64,000 nucleotides of DNA. Origin: Monosiga brevicollis MX1. Lineage: Eukaryota; Opisthokonta; Choanoflagellata; Craspedida; Salpingoecidae. Below are positions 1 to 21,960 of this stretch, in pieces. A program made the position numbers and the translations under genes. The notes below the pieces were generated by a model. The model was not told the DNA's origin. It was given only the letters and a program-made list of their open reading frames with translations, and searched no databases. The stretch's first letter is position 1. The number at the start of each line of letters is the position of its first letter. The DNA lies in the NCBI RefSeq assembly GCF_000002865.3, contig NW_001865039.1, positions 554,527 to 618,526 on the forward strand, written 5' to 3'.

Positions 1-10166
<10,166 letters not shown>

Positions 10167-10970
10167 GACTTCTGGCGCGATGGGAGGCGACGCAGACGCC
10201 GGCGCGATGCGCGGGGCCGGAAGTGGCGACAGTCAGGGAGCGATGGCGAGTGGCTGCGTTTTACGAATCAATGAGGCAAGGCGCTGCCAGCAGCATGACG
10301 AGCCCGTGCCACCCGACCCACTTTCGAAGAGAACGGAGGTTGAGTACGAGTGACTATCTGCGGACAGCCCGGCCGAGCAGGAGCAGGAGGCTTGTGAGGG
10401 CAGCACCCAGCGAGATGGACACGGGCGGAGGGCGGCCCAAACGATACATCGCGCATCCTTCGTCCGTGTGGTACCTTAGGCAACTTCACAATGTGGAAAA
10501 AAAACACCCCCTCCCTGTCCAGCAACAGGGCTGAAGGATCGGCAGTTTGGTCGTTGATCTGCAGCCGACAGTGCGCAAAGTGACGTGAGGGCTCTGTTCT
10601 TCAGGCGAGGCCGACCTCGTGAAGCACGAGGGTTAAAGCAAGGGGCGTCTCGGACCTTGACGCGCCTATGACGGCAGGGTTGCTTTGTGTTCTGAGGGAT
10701 AGATGGAGCAAGCGGCCTAATCAATCGGTCACTAACGGAGTAGAGCCGGACTGAGAGATTGAGAGAGAGAGGGAGGGGCGCAGTCACACATGCACAGACA
10801 CACACAGAAACACAGTCGGGTGGCGAGAGAGCGAAAAAATACTTTTTACACCGGCATTTCTGGTTGTGAAGGGCCAGAACATCTGTTGTTCTGGAATATA
10901 ATCCCAACACTTGTTCCCCTGTTCCATCCGTTGCAACCCCTTGGGACGTGATGTAACACACCTTGACCTT

Positions 10971-11020
<50 letters not shown>

Positions 11021-11594
11021 AGGACTGAATGGAGTGTGTGCCATCATCATAAAGGTGTGCTCTTTGATGCACTTTAATGCCCTTTTGTGCACTTTTTTGC
11101 GACCCTCTCTCTCTCTCTCTCATCTTCTCTCTGAGGCGAGGTGCCGACACACGTCGTAGTAGCTGTGAGGTGCTACTCGTCGCACACACGCACACACAGA
11201 CACACCGGGGGTGCGCACTCTACGTACTTTGAAGCGGGGTTGATGATGCAGGGATTGCTTTTGAACCGAGACTGCTTTGCAACCGTGGGTGTTGTCCCCT
11301 GACATCGGCTGCCACCCCTCGTTTGAGTAGATATTCCGATCCTGTCAAGAACAACAGCGCCTTGTCGTTGCTACTCCACTCGAAAGTACGGCCCTGGCAG
11401 AGCCCGCGATCAGCCCGCGACCAGCAGCCCATGATCAGCCCATGAGCATGACGCACGGGCTTGAGCAAAACACACCTGCACACACTGACACACATGGCGT
11501 GGTCTGTGCGCGTCGGGCGACCTAGCAGAGAATAGACCTTGGATCTTCTTCTGCTTCTACTTCTGCTTCTGCTTCTGCTTCTTAAACTGCCCCA
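10167..11594. other. divergent intergenic region, dynein / CBS gene
   Basis: 1.4 kb between the dynein start (minus) and the CBS-protein start (plus), so it should hold both promoters. It contains a CT-rich run at about 10967-11020, shorter GA/CT and CA runs near 10757-10810 and 11190-11205, and a CTTCTG-type repeat at 11544-11582 just before the CBS-gene ATG. No convincing exon or RNA gene was seen. Confidence 0.6.
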
Positions 11595-13298
11595 ATGTCT
11601 TTTGAGACGGCCACTCTGGAGCATGCGGCCCAGCGCGCCGTTGTGGTATGCTCCTGTCAAGGCGTGCACACGTCCAATGATGATCTGGCATCGCTCATGT
11701 GCTGCGCTGCCGGGGGATGCCCTCAACCTCTTGGCTCGAATCACAGTGTGCCAAGCCCAGTGACTCTATTCGATCGGTTGTCGAACTCTTCCATCGGCAT
11801 TCTATCCTCAGCTGTCCGGTCGCTGAAGAAAGCACCCCGCCCAAGTACCACGGGCTTGTTGATGTCATGCGCGGTTCGTCGTCACATTCAAACCAGTCGG
11901 CTTTCTCACACCCACACACTCAAACCTGGCGCTGACGCCGCATATTCCTGCTCGCACGTCCATACTGCAGTGGTTGATTTGATGCTGCAAGCCTTTGAGC
12001 ACCCCGCTGCCATCGCGGAAGTGGACGAAGACTCCATCGACGACCAGATTGAGGCCAAAGCCGGCGCCGTCTTTGACGCCCTCCCCTCAGAGTTTGCCCA
12101 TCAAGCCGTCGGAGACATTGACCGTACGCAGCCTTCTCCCATCACGACTCATTGCTCCTCGTTTCACTCCAATCGACAGTTCCCGCCAATTGTTTGATGG
12201 CGATGCTTACACCAGACCCGAACCACCCTTGCTGTAGTCTTGCCTTTTGACCCTCTTCCCGAGGGCTGCACGCTCAAGGAAGCCATTTGCCGGATGGCTG
12301 ATACCAAGGTTTGTCGTCCGACGACCTTCAAGACATCTCCCCATCCAACAGGCCTCTGCAGCCCGTGATATCAGGCTGCCTCATGGTGGGTATGGTTGCT
12401 GACATGCATAGGCCAAGCGGGTGCCCATCATCAATGATGCGGGCGTTGTGGTGGACATGGCAAGCCAGAGCGCCATTGTGCGCCAGCTAGCAAAGAAGAC
12501 TGCCCTTTTCCCTGATCTGGCTGCGACTCCCCTCAAAGATTTGGATCTCGGCGCGCCCCGTGATCTTTTTTCTGTGACGGCTGAGCAACCCGTGACGACG
12601 GCATTTGACCTGATTCGCACAGAGGTAATTGCTTGGGGCAGCGACTGCAAGCCAGTTTTTTTTTTGTTTTTTGTTTCCTGCTCCACGCTTCGACGCTCAG
12701 CGGCGGTTTTCAAAGACAAGTTCTCACGCGCGGTGTTTGCTTCCAATCACTCATCCACAGAAAGTTTCTGCCATTCCCGTTGTGGCTGACGGCGACCAGC
12801 TCTTGGGCGAGATTGATGCCCGCTTTGTGTACTACATCAGCACCGCGGCGAACAAAATGTTTCTGCTGAATCAGACCTGCCGGCAGTTTCTCGTGTACAT
12901 GAGCAAATTTCCGGTAGGCTGCACCTGTTGCGCGTTGTTGTGTTGGCCGGCCTCGGGGCTTCCGTCTTGTGTGTTTTTGTTTTGTCGTGTGTTTTTGTTT
13001 TCCTCTTTATCTCTTGTAATTCTTTCCTTGTATCTGCAGTCTTTCAATTTTGTGACCCACCTCCTGCCTCTCGCGCAAGGGCTCACAACTCACCCTGGTC
13101 GCGCTCGCTTGTTCTGCTCGCCCCCAGGGCTGGGGCTCCAATGCAGAGGTGCTGACTGCTGAGGAGACAGATACGCTTGGCGACCTTCTGGGACGGGTAT
13201 CGACAGCTCACAAGCGCCGCGTGTATCTTTTGAACAAGGGCGCGCCTGTGCGCGTCATTTCGCTGCGCGATCTTCTTGTCCTGTTTGAGAGCTTGTAA
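11595..13298 (+). CDS. four-CBS-domain protein (AMPK-gamma/SNF4-like)
   Basis: Exons 11595-11645, 11747-11873, 11971-12123, 12238-12308, 12412-12624, 12761-12913 and 13128-13298 join in phase to about 281 residues. CBS1 reads CAKPSDSIRSVVELFHRHSI then PV and YHGLVDVM. CBS2 reads LPEGCTLKEAICRMADTKAK then RVPIINDAGVVVDM. CBS3 reads FSVTAEQPVTTAFDLIRTEK then VSAIPVV. CBS4 has LGDLLGRVSTAHKRRVYLL then VISLRDLLVLFESL and the stop. No kinase or catalytic domain is attached. Tandem CBS pairs usually bind adenine nucleotides, and four-CBS proteins include AMPK gamma/SNF4 and the fungal Sds23 group; I cannot tell which applies. Coding in the window runs on to the next, convergent phosphatase gene. 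Confidence 0.85.
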
Positions 13299-13885
13299 TT
13301 GGTTGCCTTTGCTCGCAGAATCGTGTTGTTGTTTTTCTCTTGGCAAGCATGCAGCAGGTTGATTGTTTGATACATTTTGCTACACTCCTCATGGTCTCGA
13401 GACACGTACGCGCTTGTTCAATCTTCTTCAAAAAAACCAGGCTCAAAGCGGTTGAGCTTGTGTGACTTGTGTTGTAGTGTAAAGAGTTTGATCAGATATG
13501 GGCAATTGGATTTTTTTTTTTTTTTTTGGTTCTTTTGGTCAATTTCATGTAATGCTCGGCTCGAGCGAGCGTCAGGGGGCATATGAACAGAGAAAGCCCA
13601 AAATAGCAGCAGTTAACCAGAGTGCAAGAAAAAAAACAAGATCGTCGATAACAAGTAAAGAGAAAACTCAAGTAGAAGAAGATGACAACCACAAGGTGGC
13701 GGCGACATCTCAGATGTCAGCGAGTCATGCAGTTACATCCAGTCCGCCCCGTACTCCAAGTACACGGGACGTCGGCTCATGAGAAAGGAAGCAAATCAAA
13801 GAGGATAGAGCAAATCGTTTCAAAGGACAAATCAAAGTCGTGTAACAAGCTAGTTGCCTAAACAAGAAGTGCACGCGTGTGCTTT
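13299..13885. other. convergent intergenic region, CBS gene / DUSP gene
   Basis: 587 bp holding the 3' ends of two convergent genes. It is A/T-richer than its flanks, with poly-T at 13511-13527. I see no coding potential. Confidence 0.7.
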
Positions 13886-15238
13886 TCAGTTACGGAAGAG
13901 GGCTCGAGGGCGAGCATCACCGACGCTGGGGCGAAGCTTGATGTCACGCTCGGGTGTCTGGGCGTTACTGAGGAAGGATTGAAAGTCGCGCAACTGCTTG
14001 AGGAAGCTGTCGTGGGGGGCAATGCGCGGGCGGATGGCCTGGAGCAGCTGCAGAGCGGCATCGTAATTGTAGGACCGAGTGGCCATCATGTAGGCCATGA
14101 CCACGGCCACGGCGCGCGAGTAGCCATTAGAGCAGTAGACGAGGACGCGGCCGTGTTCGCGTCGGCAGCCCTCGATGAACCGAAGGGCCTCGGGAACCAC
14201 TGAGAGCAGGTCGTGATGGGCACCGTCCAACAGGGGGATCTGCATGCAGCGGACGAGGTTGGGCAGGCCATTGGCGAAGGGTGTCTCGGTCACGTTGATG
14301 ACGTGCGTGATGCGGTTGCGGGCCAAAAAGGCGGGGTCAGTACCCTGATGCTGGTTGCCGAGGACCAAGTGGTCAAAGACAACAGTGGCGGGCACCGTGG
14401 CCAGGCGGGGCACGGCCTTGAGCACGGGATGCAAGTGGGCGCGGCCACTGGGGCGGGAGGTATCCGTGTCAGTCAGGTCCTGGGCGTAGAGGCGGCGGTG
14501 GGCGGTGATACCACCCTTGAGGAAGACGGCCTTGACGCCCTCGCTCTCAAGGATGCGGAGCAAGATGGCGGCGTTGCCTTCGGGCTCGACAACAGTAGAG
14601 TCTTCATCATAGACCACGACGAGCGTGTTGGGGTCGGAGCGCTTGGCCACGGCAGCCTCGTCGCTGACCTGGAGGTGCTTGAGTTGGATGCGCACGTGGC
14701 CTTGCTTGCGGAGACGACGGAGCATGAGGCCCGAATACTGAACCGAGACGGCACCCTTGATTGAGCTCGTCTTGAAACCGAGGCCAGCACGACAGTCAAG
14801 CATGAGGAGCTGCTCTGGACGCCACTGCAGGATGCTGTGCAGAGCGTTGCAACCCATGTAGCTGTAGCCATCGGTGGCCTGGGTTGCGGCAGTGTTCATG
14901 TCCACGCCGCTGTCCTCGCGCTCCATGGCAGAGGTGTTGAGGCTGGGCTGGTGGTGGCGCTCCATGAGATCAAGGAGCTCATCGACACCGTTGTGCTGGG
15001 TGTGCGAGGTGGGGCAAGGCATGGGCTTGGGCAGAGGGCGGGTGGAGGCAGAGGTTCGGGCGCGCATGTTGCTGTTGCTGTTTGTGGGCAGGGTCGTGCT
15101 GACAATGGTGGTGGAGGGGCCAAGGTCGGCAAAGTTGTAAGGCTTGTGGCGCTTGGGAGGCGAGCCAGCCTGGTCCGAGGCGGCCTCGTTCTTGTGAGCC
15201 TCCCAGCTGGAGCGGCGGGCAACCTGAGTAGACTGCAT
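13886..15238 (-). CDS. dual-specificity (MAP-kinase-phosphatase-like) phosphatase
   Basis: Single open exon of 450 residues from the ATG at 15238, which has a strong context (GCCACCATGC); the frame is open upstream but has no earlier ATG. The first ~110 residues are Ser/Thr-rich with a basic PPKRHKP stretch. A rhodanese/CH2-like part follows (LLMLDCRAGLGFKTSSIKGA), as in MAP kinase phosphatases, and then a DSP domain. The signature is VLVYCSNGYSRA with Cys about residue 369 (codon 14134-14132): the C-x5-R core is intact but the usual His before the Cys is Tyr. The likely general acid is the Asp of IPLLDGAHHDLL. MKP-like architecture suggests it dephosphorylates MAP kinases (family knowledge). 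No introns, unlike most neighbours. Confidence 0.87.
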   Translation of the reverse strand: MQSTQVARRSSWEAHKNEAASDQAGSPPKRHKPYNFADLGPSTTIVSTTLPTNSNSNMRARTSASTRPLPKPMPCPTSHTQHNGVDELLDLMERHHQPSLNTSAMEREDSGVDMNTAATQATDGYSYMGCNALHSILQWRPEQLLMLDCRAGLGFKTSSIKGAVSVQYSGLMLRRLRKQGHVRIQLKHLQVSDEAAVAKRSDPNTLVVVYDEDSTVVEPEGNAAILLRILESEGVKAVFLKGGITAHRRLYAQDLTDTDTSRPSGRAHLHPVLKAVPRLATVPATVVFDHLVLGNQHQGTDPAFLARNRITHVINVTETPFANGLPNLVRCMQIPLLDGAHHDLLSVVPEALRFIEGCRREHGRVLVYCSNGYSRAVAVVMAYMMATRSYNYDAALQLLQAIRPRIAPHDSFLKQLRDFQSFLSNAQTPERDIKLRPSVGDARPRALFRN

Positions 15239-17907
15239 GGTGGCGATGATGGTTGGGTAGTGGCACTCGATCGGCACACGGAAAAATGGCACACCGAGGC
15301 TGAGGTTGGCACGACACCAGGTGCGCAGGACAATCACCACGGGGGGGAAGGCTGCACAAGCAAAGCAATCAAGGCTTGGGCAAGTGCAATAAAAACAATG
15401 GGTCGCGTCGAGGTAGACAATGCAAGTGGACGTGTAGTTGATGGCGACAAAGTTGAGGAGAGGGTTGGGCCGGAGAGGGTCGATGACAACGTCAAAGAAT
15501 GTTCAGAGATGCTAGTTGTTCAGGGCTTTTGAATCGAGTAGAAAAATGCGACGGACAGGAGCTGGCATTCCAGATGAAGACGGCTGCGGCGGGCATCAGC
15601 GCCAAAAAGACCAAGGTCAAACCACCCAAACAACAAGGGCTAATGGTTGTGCATACATGTACATTGTGTGGTTAATCTGGTGTGTGGATTTGCAAAAGAC
15701 GTGGATGTCCACGATCATAACGGTAAAGCTTGCTTGGGTGGGGAAGGGGAGGGGGTAGGGGTGGATATAGGAGGGGCAGAAGCGTGATGTTGCAGAGGAG
15801 GGGTGGTCTGGCTCATTCATTGATTACATTGGAGTACCTTGGTGGAGCGTTTGGGGGGTGGGGGCTGAGTTGATGGGGGCCCAAGCATGGATTGAGCGAG
15901 GTAGGTGATGAGTAGAAAAGGCAAAAAGTAGGGGCATCGCTGTGCCCATGGCCTCGTGTTGGGGCTGCCCTTGCGTGAGGGCGGGTTTTTTTCAAGCTGA
16001 CGTGATCACCCACAGAACCCAAATCAACAAGGTGGTGGCCGCCCCGATGCCGTCCCCTACCTTTTTTCCAGGTTTTTTTGAATATGCCCCGACCACGAGC
16101 CAACGCGCGGGTGGGGTGTTGTTACGCACATGCCACAGCGGGGCAAGGCAAAGAGGCAAAGGCAGGGGTTAGACGGGGCAGGACAAACGCCCGTCCACGA
16201 CTTTGCCAGTGTCTTCGAAACGGCTGGCCTCTGGTCCTGACGAAGGCAAGGACCTGGCTAGGCGCGAGCAAGAGACTTACTACAGTGCAGCCCGATTTTC
16301 AAATTCAAAGACTGCCCAGGGCGTTGCAAAAACCCGGGCCAGCTTGTGCGTGCTGAAGAGTTGCATGCATGTTTCGGGCTTTGAAAACGAGGAGCGACCC
16401 GCGTTCTTCATCATAAAACAAAGGGATCCACGTCGAAAACTCGCAAGCTCGTCCGCTCCCTCTGCAGCCAGCCTCCTTTGTTCTGCGCTTTGATTTTTTT
16501 GATTTTCTGGTTTTTTTTTAAAAAGACAACAACGAAAGAAATTCAGCGCATGGCTGTACTTTCAAGGGTAGCAACGAGGCGCTCGGGCTGCTTGTTTCTG
16601 AACAGCCTGCGTTTCTTCAAGGCATGCAAGATGGCGCAGTGTGATAGCAAGAACGACTTGCAAAGGTTTACACACTCGGGGTCCCGTGTCCAGGCACGAG
16701 GACCAGATGGAGCGCGTGCACGGTCGTGGTTCTGGTTCAGATGGTCTTCACTGAATTTGACGCGCGCTTTCATCAGAGGAAGAAGGGGCATGCTCCAGTG
16801 CTTCAAGTCCCTCATGGAGGGCTCGGGCCAAACCATGGGCTCACTTGGCTCCTGAGTCGGCGTGGTCCGGTCTGAGTGCAGGTCGGATCAGCAGCCCGGG
16901 CTGAGAGCGGGCACAAACCTTCTTGCGCTGCAACCAAAAAAGTTTACTACTTGGGAGGGGGGACATGGACACGAGCGCACCTCGAGTTGGCAAACGACTG
17001 GGCACGAGCCGTGTTTTCAATCAAAGACTTGAGAACCAGTCGTACTGCCCACCGCGCGAGGAGCCGCATGACGTGAGACATCGACCATCTTGTCACTGTG
17101 TTGAATGGTGCATGACTCGTTGCGCCGTCATATTGTCAAAAGCAGTTTGCTGGGGCTTGACGAAAGAAAGCGTAAGCTGTGAGATGTGCGTATTGTCATC
17201 ATTCAGAAGCAAGAAGTTTTTACGACTGTGCGTGCATGCATGGCAGCCGGACCACGAGCGGTTGTTGGGACCTTTTTATTTTTTTTTGAATTGGCTGGCT
17301 CGAGGGGTCAGGGGACAAATAGGACACCACAGCGCGTCCTGCAAGAGTTTCAGAACCAATCGGTTTGGATCAGTCGAGTCGTACTACACACAGCGCTCAT
17401 GCACGATCCGCGTGCTCTCTTAAATCAACGATTGGGGGGGGGGGGTCACTTGCGTAGGGAACGAGTGAACGGACACAAAGTCCCATTGAGATGGTCGAAG
17501 AGGCGAAAGGGCGGGTCAGAGAAAGGAGATTGGCGCTTCTGAGCTAGCCAGAAAGGAGGGCGCCAACACCATGCCGGGGTCGCTGCCAGGACCATCACGC
17601 AAGCAAGGCTGTCGACCCAAGGACAAGAAGATTGCGCTTGATTTATTGGGGGTTGCTGGGCAGCGGCCTGAACTGTGCTTGCTTGTTCACTTAACAAGCA
17701 AGCGCGGACATGGGTTCAAGAATAGGTGCACGAGGGCAGGACGGCAGGAGCCATCGCCCGTCCCGACAGCCTACTCGTTGTGTGTCCTTGAACTTGGTTG
17801 CTGAAACCTTGATGTTCCGTGACCTTTGACTGCTCTAGGCGCAAAGCCGAGAACACATGATTTGGCACGCGGCCGGTCCATTGACAGGCCTGTCCAGACA
17901 CTAGGGC

Positions 17908-17910
<3 letters not shown>

Positions 17911-17943
<33 letters not shown>
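17911..17943. repeat. (CA)n microsatellite
   Basis: About 16 CA units in non-coding DNA. Confidence 0.95.
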
Positions 17944-17945
<2 letters not shown>

Positions 17946-19389
17946 CCCCAGTCAACCCGGACCAGCACAGCCACCACCCGACCGGCCCAACAGGCACCCC
18001 GCCGATTTCAAGACCTCACACGGCAAGACAACGCCCGCCTTGCCTAAGTGCCTTTGCACCTGGGTAGCGGGCGGCCTTGGAGACAAGCCGACGCAAAGTC
18101 TCGTGCCCGTGCTTGCCCCACGCCATCGCGTCAACCCCAACTCTACCCCGCCCATTCTTCTAAATACTTGAGGCATAGTGCAGTTTTCAGCATACTTGAT
18201 GCCTGAAAAGGATCTCAATCTCAGTCGCTCCCTCGTCCAAACATGCGTCTTGAATCTTTGAAAGTGGTGTTCTGTCACTACCCCCGGCGCACCTTTCAAA
18301 ACCCAACGCCATTCTTGCCCCCTCGCCCACCTGGCTTGAAGACGTGACTGTCACATCTATGACTCTTCACCCCTCCTCTCTTGTGAGCGTTGTGTTTTGT
18401 TTTGTTTTTTGGCGCTGGCGCGCCATTTCAAAGTTGTTGCTCTAACTTTGCTTCTTCTTCTTGAAACAACAGCAATTACAACAGCAACAACACATACCTT
18501 TGTTGGTTTGAAAAAAAAAGGAAAAGGAACTTCAAAACCAATCAAACTCATCTTGGTCTGAATGCCCGGGACAGACGTGGGGTGTCGAAGGGTGCTGAGG
18601 GGTTAGGTCAGGTCAGGGACGAACACGCACCCAGCACTTGGGTGGCTGCAGAGAATTCTAGGCAACTGCATGGGCCAGTGATACAAGCGCAGCAAGTGCA
18701 TCCCTGAGACGGAAAACCGCTCGCGCGTGTTTCAGAGCGCGTGCTGCACCATTCAAAGCCGCAGCCCTGTCGCTCGATCGTCGCGCTGGGCCCGCAGTCT
18801 GGCGGGTGATGTCGTCGTCATTACTCGGCCCGACCTGTCCAGTGCACTGCAATTCCCCGATTCCATGAACTTTGCCCAGAGAACCAACTGAGATGCTACT
18901 ACATCCGATCTGACATGTGAATGCAATACTACTGCATCTGGATGCCTCCTCAATCTGCCTGGGCTGTTGGTATGGAAGGTCGATTCATCATCAGTCCGGA
19001 TATGTAATTATCCTTGCATCCGCTCTTAGAAAAGAAGAAGATTGGGCTAAGGGAACAATGTTCAGGAGCTCTGAAACTCGTTGTCGAGTAGCCGGCAGCT
19101 TGCGCGCGAACAACCGCTCCCGCCCTGCTCCATGGACCCGAGCGTAAAAACACCAGTACCTACCGCAGCTACGTTCACAGCGGCCTGCAGTCCGATCTGA
19201 TTTGAAAGCCGACTGGTCCACTGAATAAGCTCGGGTTAGGCCCCGCAAGTGCCCTGCGTGGGCGTGCACCCGTCAATCTGAGAGAAATTCACTTGACGTT
19301 TGACACCCATACCATAATGATCCCAACCGAGGCTGCGTGCCGTCCCAAGCACAAAGTCGTCGACGGCCTGGCGAGGCATCGTTGAGGCC

Positions 19390-19720
19390 CAACCACGTCT
19401 GCCAAGCTGGCGGCATCCAACATCTCTTTGAGCGATCAGTTGACGGAATTTCTCAAGACGTTTGGCATCAACAACGCAGCTCATCAAGAGCATACATGTG
19501 GGGCAAGGCCGCGAAGCGCATCTCCTGTGTGGTCGGCTGTCATGCGTCTCGTTCGAGCATGCACCGTCGAGCAACGGGATTGTTGGGCTTGGACCAGCTG
19601 ATTGATCAGAATCACTCGTGCCAAACGACCAAACCTTCTACACAAATAGGGCGCAACGCCACGACCAACCCGAAGCCCATCTTCTGGCCGTGGTCGTGAT
19701 GGCATGGCCCACCATGATGG
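19390..19720 (+). mobile_element. decayed LTR-retrotransposon integrase-like fossil
   Basis: One plus-strand reading resembles the integrase catalytic core of LTR retrotransposons (an SDQxTEF-like patch followed by a TFGIN-like patch). It is broken by several disruptions. No LTRs, target-site duplication or intact neighbouring domains could be recognised, so the ends are approximate and the family (Ty3-like or other) is open. The decay suggests an old copy. Confidence 0.3.
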
Positions 19721-20954
19721 AAACGTCGAGGGAATGGCATGGAAGCCTCCAAACTTCTGGACGCTCCGCACTTTTATAAGCATGATCAAACGTCAAGCAC
19801 CCACTTGGGTCAGGCATGCCTGCCCTGCTTTCGATTCGACGCAGCTCGTGATCAGTAAATCACCCACGGCGTTGATAGTTGCCTGCGCACGCGATGGATG
19901 CGCAAGGTGTTTGTGCATCATGGTCGGCAGCCCCAACGGGACAAGGCAGGGGTCGTTTCCGAGAATCGCCTCAGCCTTGTCCCAAGCTCGACAGCTTGAT
20001 CGTGCAAGTAACTTCTTTGATTGCTTGTCAATTGGAACGGGGTTTGGGGCGGCTAGGGACTGTCGTGGTCCCATATCTTTCCTTGTACGGCCGAGCCCAC
20101 AACCTCACAGTGCGTGCCAAACGATCCAGAGAATGTGGGTCGATGCGTTGTGAGGAACGCGACCCATCCGTATGCTGCTCGAATTGCGAGTGAACTATCC
20201 TGCACCAGTACCAGCTTGGGCCCAGGCCGGCGCACTGCTGACACGATGCTGGCTGCATGATCATGAGGACTGTCCCATCTCATTGTGATTGTGGCCTGCA
20301 GCGACACCGTACCATCACGACCCAAGCTGTGATGCTCGCTCATGTCGCCGTGCTGGCTGGCGGCTTCTGTTGGGATCAGCCAAACCACAGGTCCGGCATG
20401 GCATGGCATGGCAAAGTACGTCGACATTGCGTCTCCAGCACCACGATGACTCTCTTTCTTCGGCATCACGAGCCCTCACAGCGCAGCCCTGCTCGCCAGT
20501 CGATCGAACGACTTGGCACAGCTCCCAGCTCCCAGCCCCGTCCCAAACCAAAGCATGCATGCGCGCAAGCACTGTAATTCAAATTTAACAACTTTGGACG
20601 TATCCTCTTAAATAACATAAATGGCAATAGTTGGCTTGCAAGCCAACTTGGCTGTTCTTTCTTGCGATTTATTTTCTGCAACTTTTACCATTGTGTTCGA
20701 GTTGAAAACTGCATCTTCTCATCTGTGCACGTCAACTTGTCCCTCGTCATCCCTTTTCGTTCAAATCTCTCTCTTTTTTAAAAAGCCAAAAATCCGCCCT
20801 CTCACTTTTTGACGACGGCGACGGTGCTGCTGCTGATTCGAGCTGCTCGCGCGCTCGTCTCTCATCGGAATCTTGAGGGCCCATTGACACTGCCTTTCCT
20901 AGTCACAGGAGGCCCCGTACGCACGGCTCGAGGACCTTGAGCAAATCAGCCGCA

Positions 20955-21960
20955 ATGAGTGGATTGACAGAGGAAGACATCACTCGGTTCGACGTCGCCT
21001 TTTACGACGAGTCCATCGGTGATGGCGTTTTGGCGCCGGAAATTGTCCAAGAATGGATGCGCAACCTGGGCGTGTCCCTCCCTGCCTCTGCCTTCAAGGT
21101 GTGGCCTCAGGCTGATGTACCATCTTTGTCCCTTCATGTTTGATGTGTCTGGGCCTAGCGCCGGGCATACGCATGGTTTACCTCGACCGAGTGCAAGCCT
21201 CCCTGGTGTCTGTCTACCTCACGAGCCTGTTTGCCGCGATAGGATCTAGTCCATCGCTTCAATGCCAACGATATCAACATGAGCCAATTGTTGGAAAGCC
21301 TGGCTCGCTTCATTCCTGTTCGTTCTCCATGCTTGCTTTACCTCGAACCCTGGGGTGCCTGGCCTTCGGAACCGGTCATGCCGTGTCACCCCACATGTTG
21401 ACTCACCGCGTCGCGCGCGTAGACAACGACCTCGGATGAAAATCTGCGTATTGCTTTCAAAGCTTTTGATACAGACCGCTCGGGCAGCGTTTCTCGCCAG
21501 GAACTCAAGTACGTGACTTTTGACTCTCATTACGCTCGTTCAAAAGCAAACCATCTGTCTGCGGTTTGTTTGTTGTTGGTTTTTGTTTTTTTGGAGGGGC
21601 GGGAGGTTTCAAGTTTGACATCCACCTGGTGAGCTCACCAGGTCCTGCGCGCTCGCTCGTTACAGATCCATGCTGGAGAAACTAGATCACCGTCCCACCA
21701 ATGCGGAGGTGGAGGAAATTCTCAACGCTGTCGACGCCAATGGAGACGGAGAGGTTGGTATTGCCGGATCCGCTCGTCTGCAAGCCGCATAATTTTCCGC
21801 TTTCGCCTTTCTCTTTCTCCTCTCTCCCTCTCTCTATCCTTCACCTTACTCTGTTCTCTTCCGGGCCTCACTTCCTGCCCCTGCTCGTCCCGTTTGTAAT
21901 TGTGCTTGCCCTGCCATATTACAGATTGATTATGATGAGTTTGTGAAACTAATGTCTTAG
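20955..21960 (+). CDS. EF-hand protein, calmodulin/centrin-like
   Basis: Exons 20955-21098, 21243-21317, 21423-21508, 21666-21753 and 21925-21960 join in phase to about 142 residues. The fold is the usual four-EF arrangement. EF3 (FDTDRSGSVSRQE) and EF4 (VDANGDGEIDYDE) are canonical 12-residue calcium loops. EF1 (YDESIGDGVLAPE) and EF2 (FNANDINMSQ) are degenerate, so only the C-terminal lobe is expected to bind calcium. The end FVKLMS resembles the calmodulin end FVQMMTAK. The ATG at 20955 (CCGCAATGAG) gives the first Met. Ubiquitous calmodulin would be far more conserved, so this is a diverged paralogue; whether it is centrin-, troponin- or calmodulin-derived is unclear. Confidence 0.9.

Larger units (their letters stand above)
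15239..20954. other. 5.7 kb gene-poor region
   Basis: No open frame here gives a recognisable protein and I could not chain exons with matching phases. It contains T-rich runs near 16490-16530, a G run near 17431-17443, a (CA)n array at 17911-17943 and, at about 19.4-19.7 kb, a decayed integrase-like trace. The last ~300 bp should contain the promoter of the EF-hand gene. B-box-like sequences typical of tRNA genes were looked for and not found. Confidence 0.55.

Noticed and set aside
14213-15532. Two long plus-strand frames opposite the phosphatase
   Set aside because: Antisense openness caused by high GC and codon bias of the real minus-strand gene.
19793-20469. Minus-strand frames with faint reverse-transcriptase/RNase-H-like patches
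   Set aside because: Similarity too weak and strand opposite to the integrase-like trace; not claimed.
20955-21960. The EF-hand protein as a substrate of the calmodulin methyltransferase in the same window
   Set aside because: By alignment, the position of the methylated calmodulin lysine (Lys115) is Arg in this protein, so a link is unlikely.
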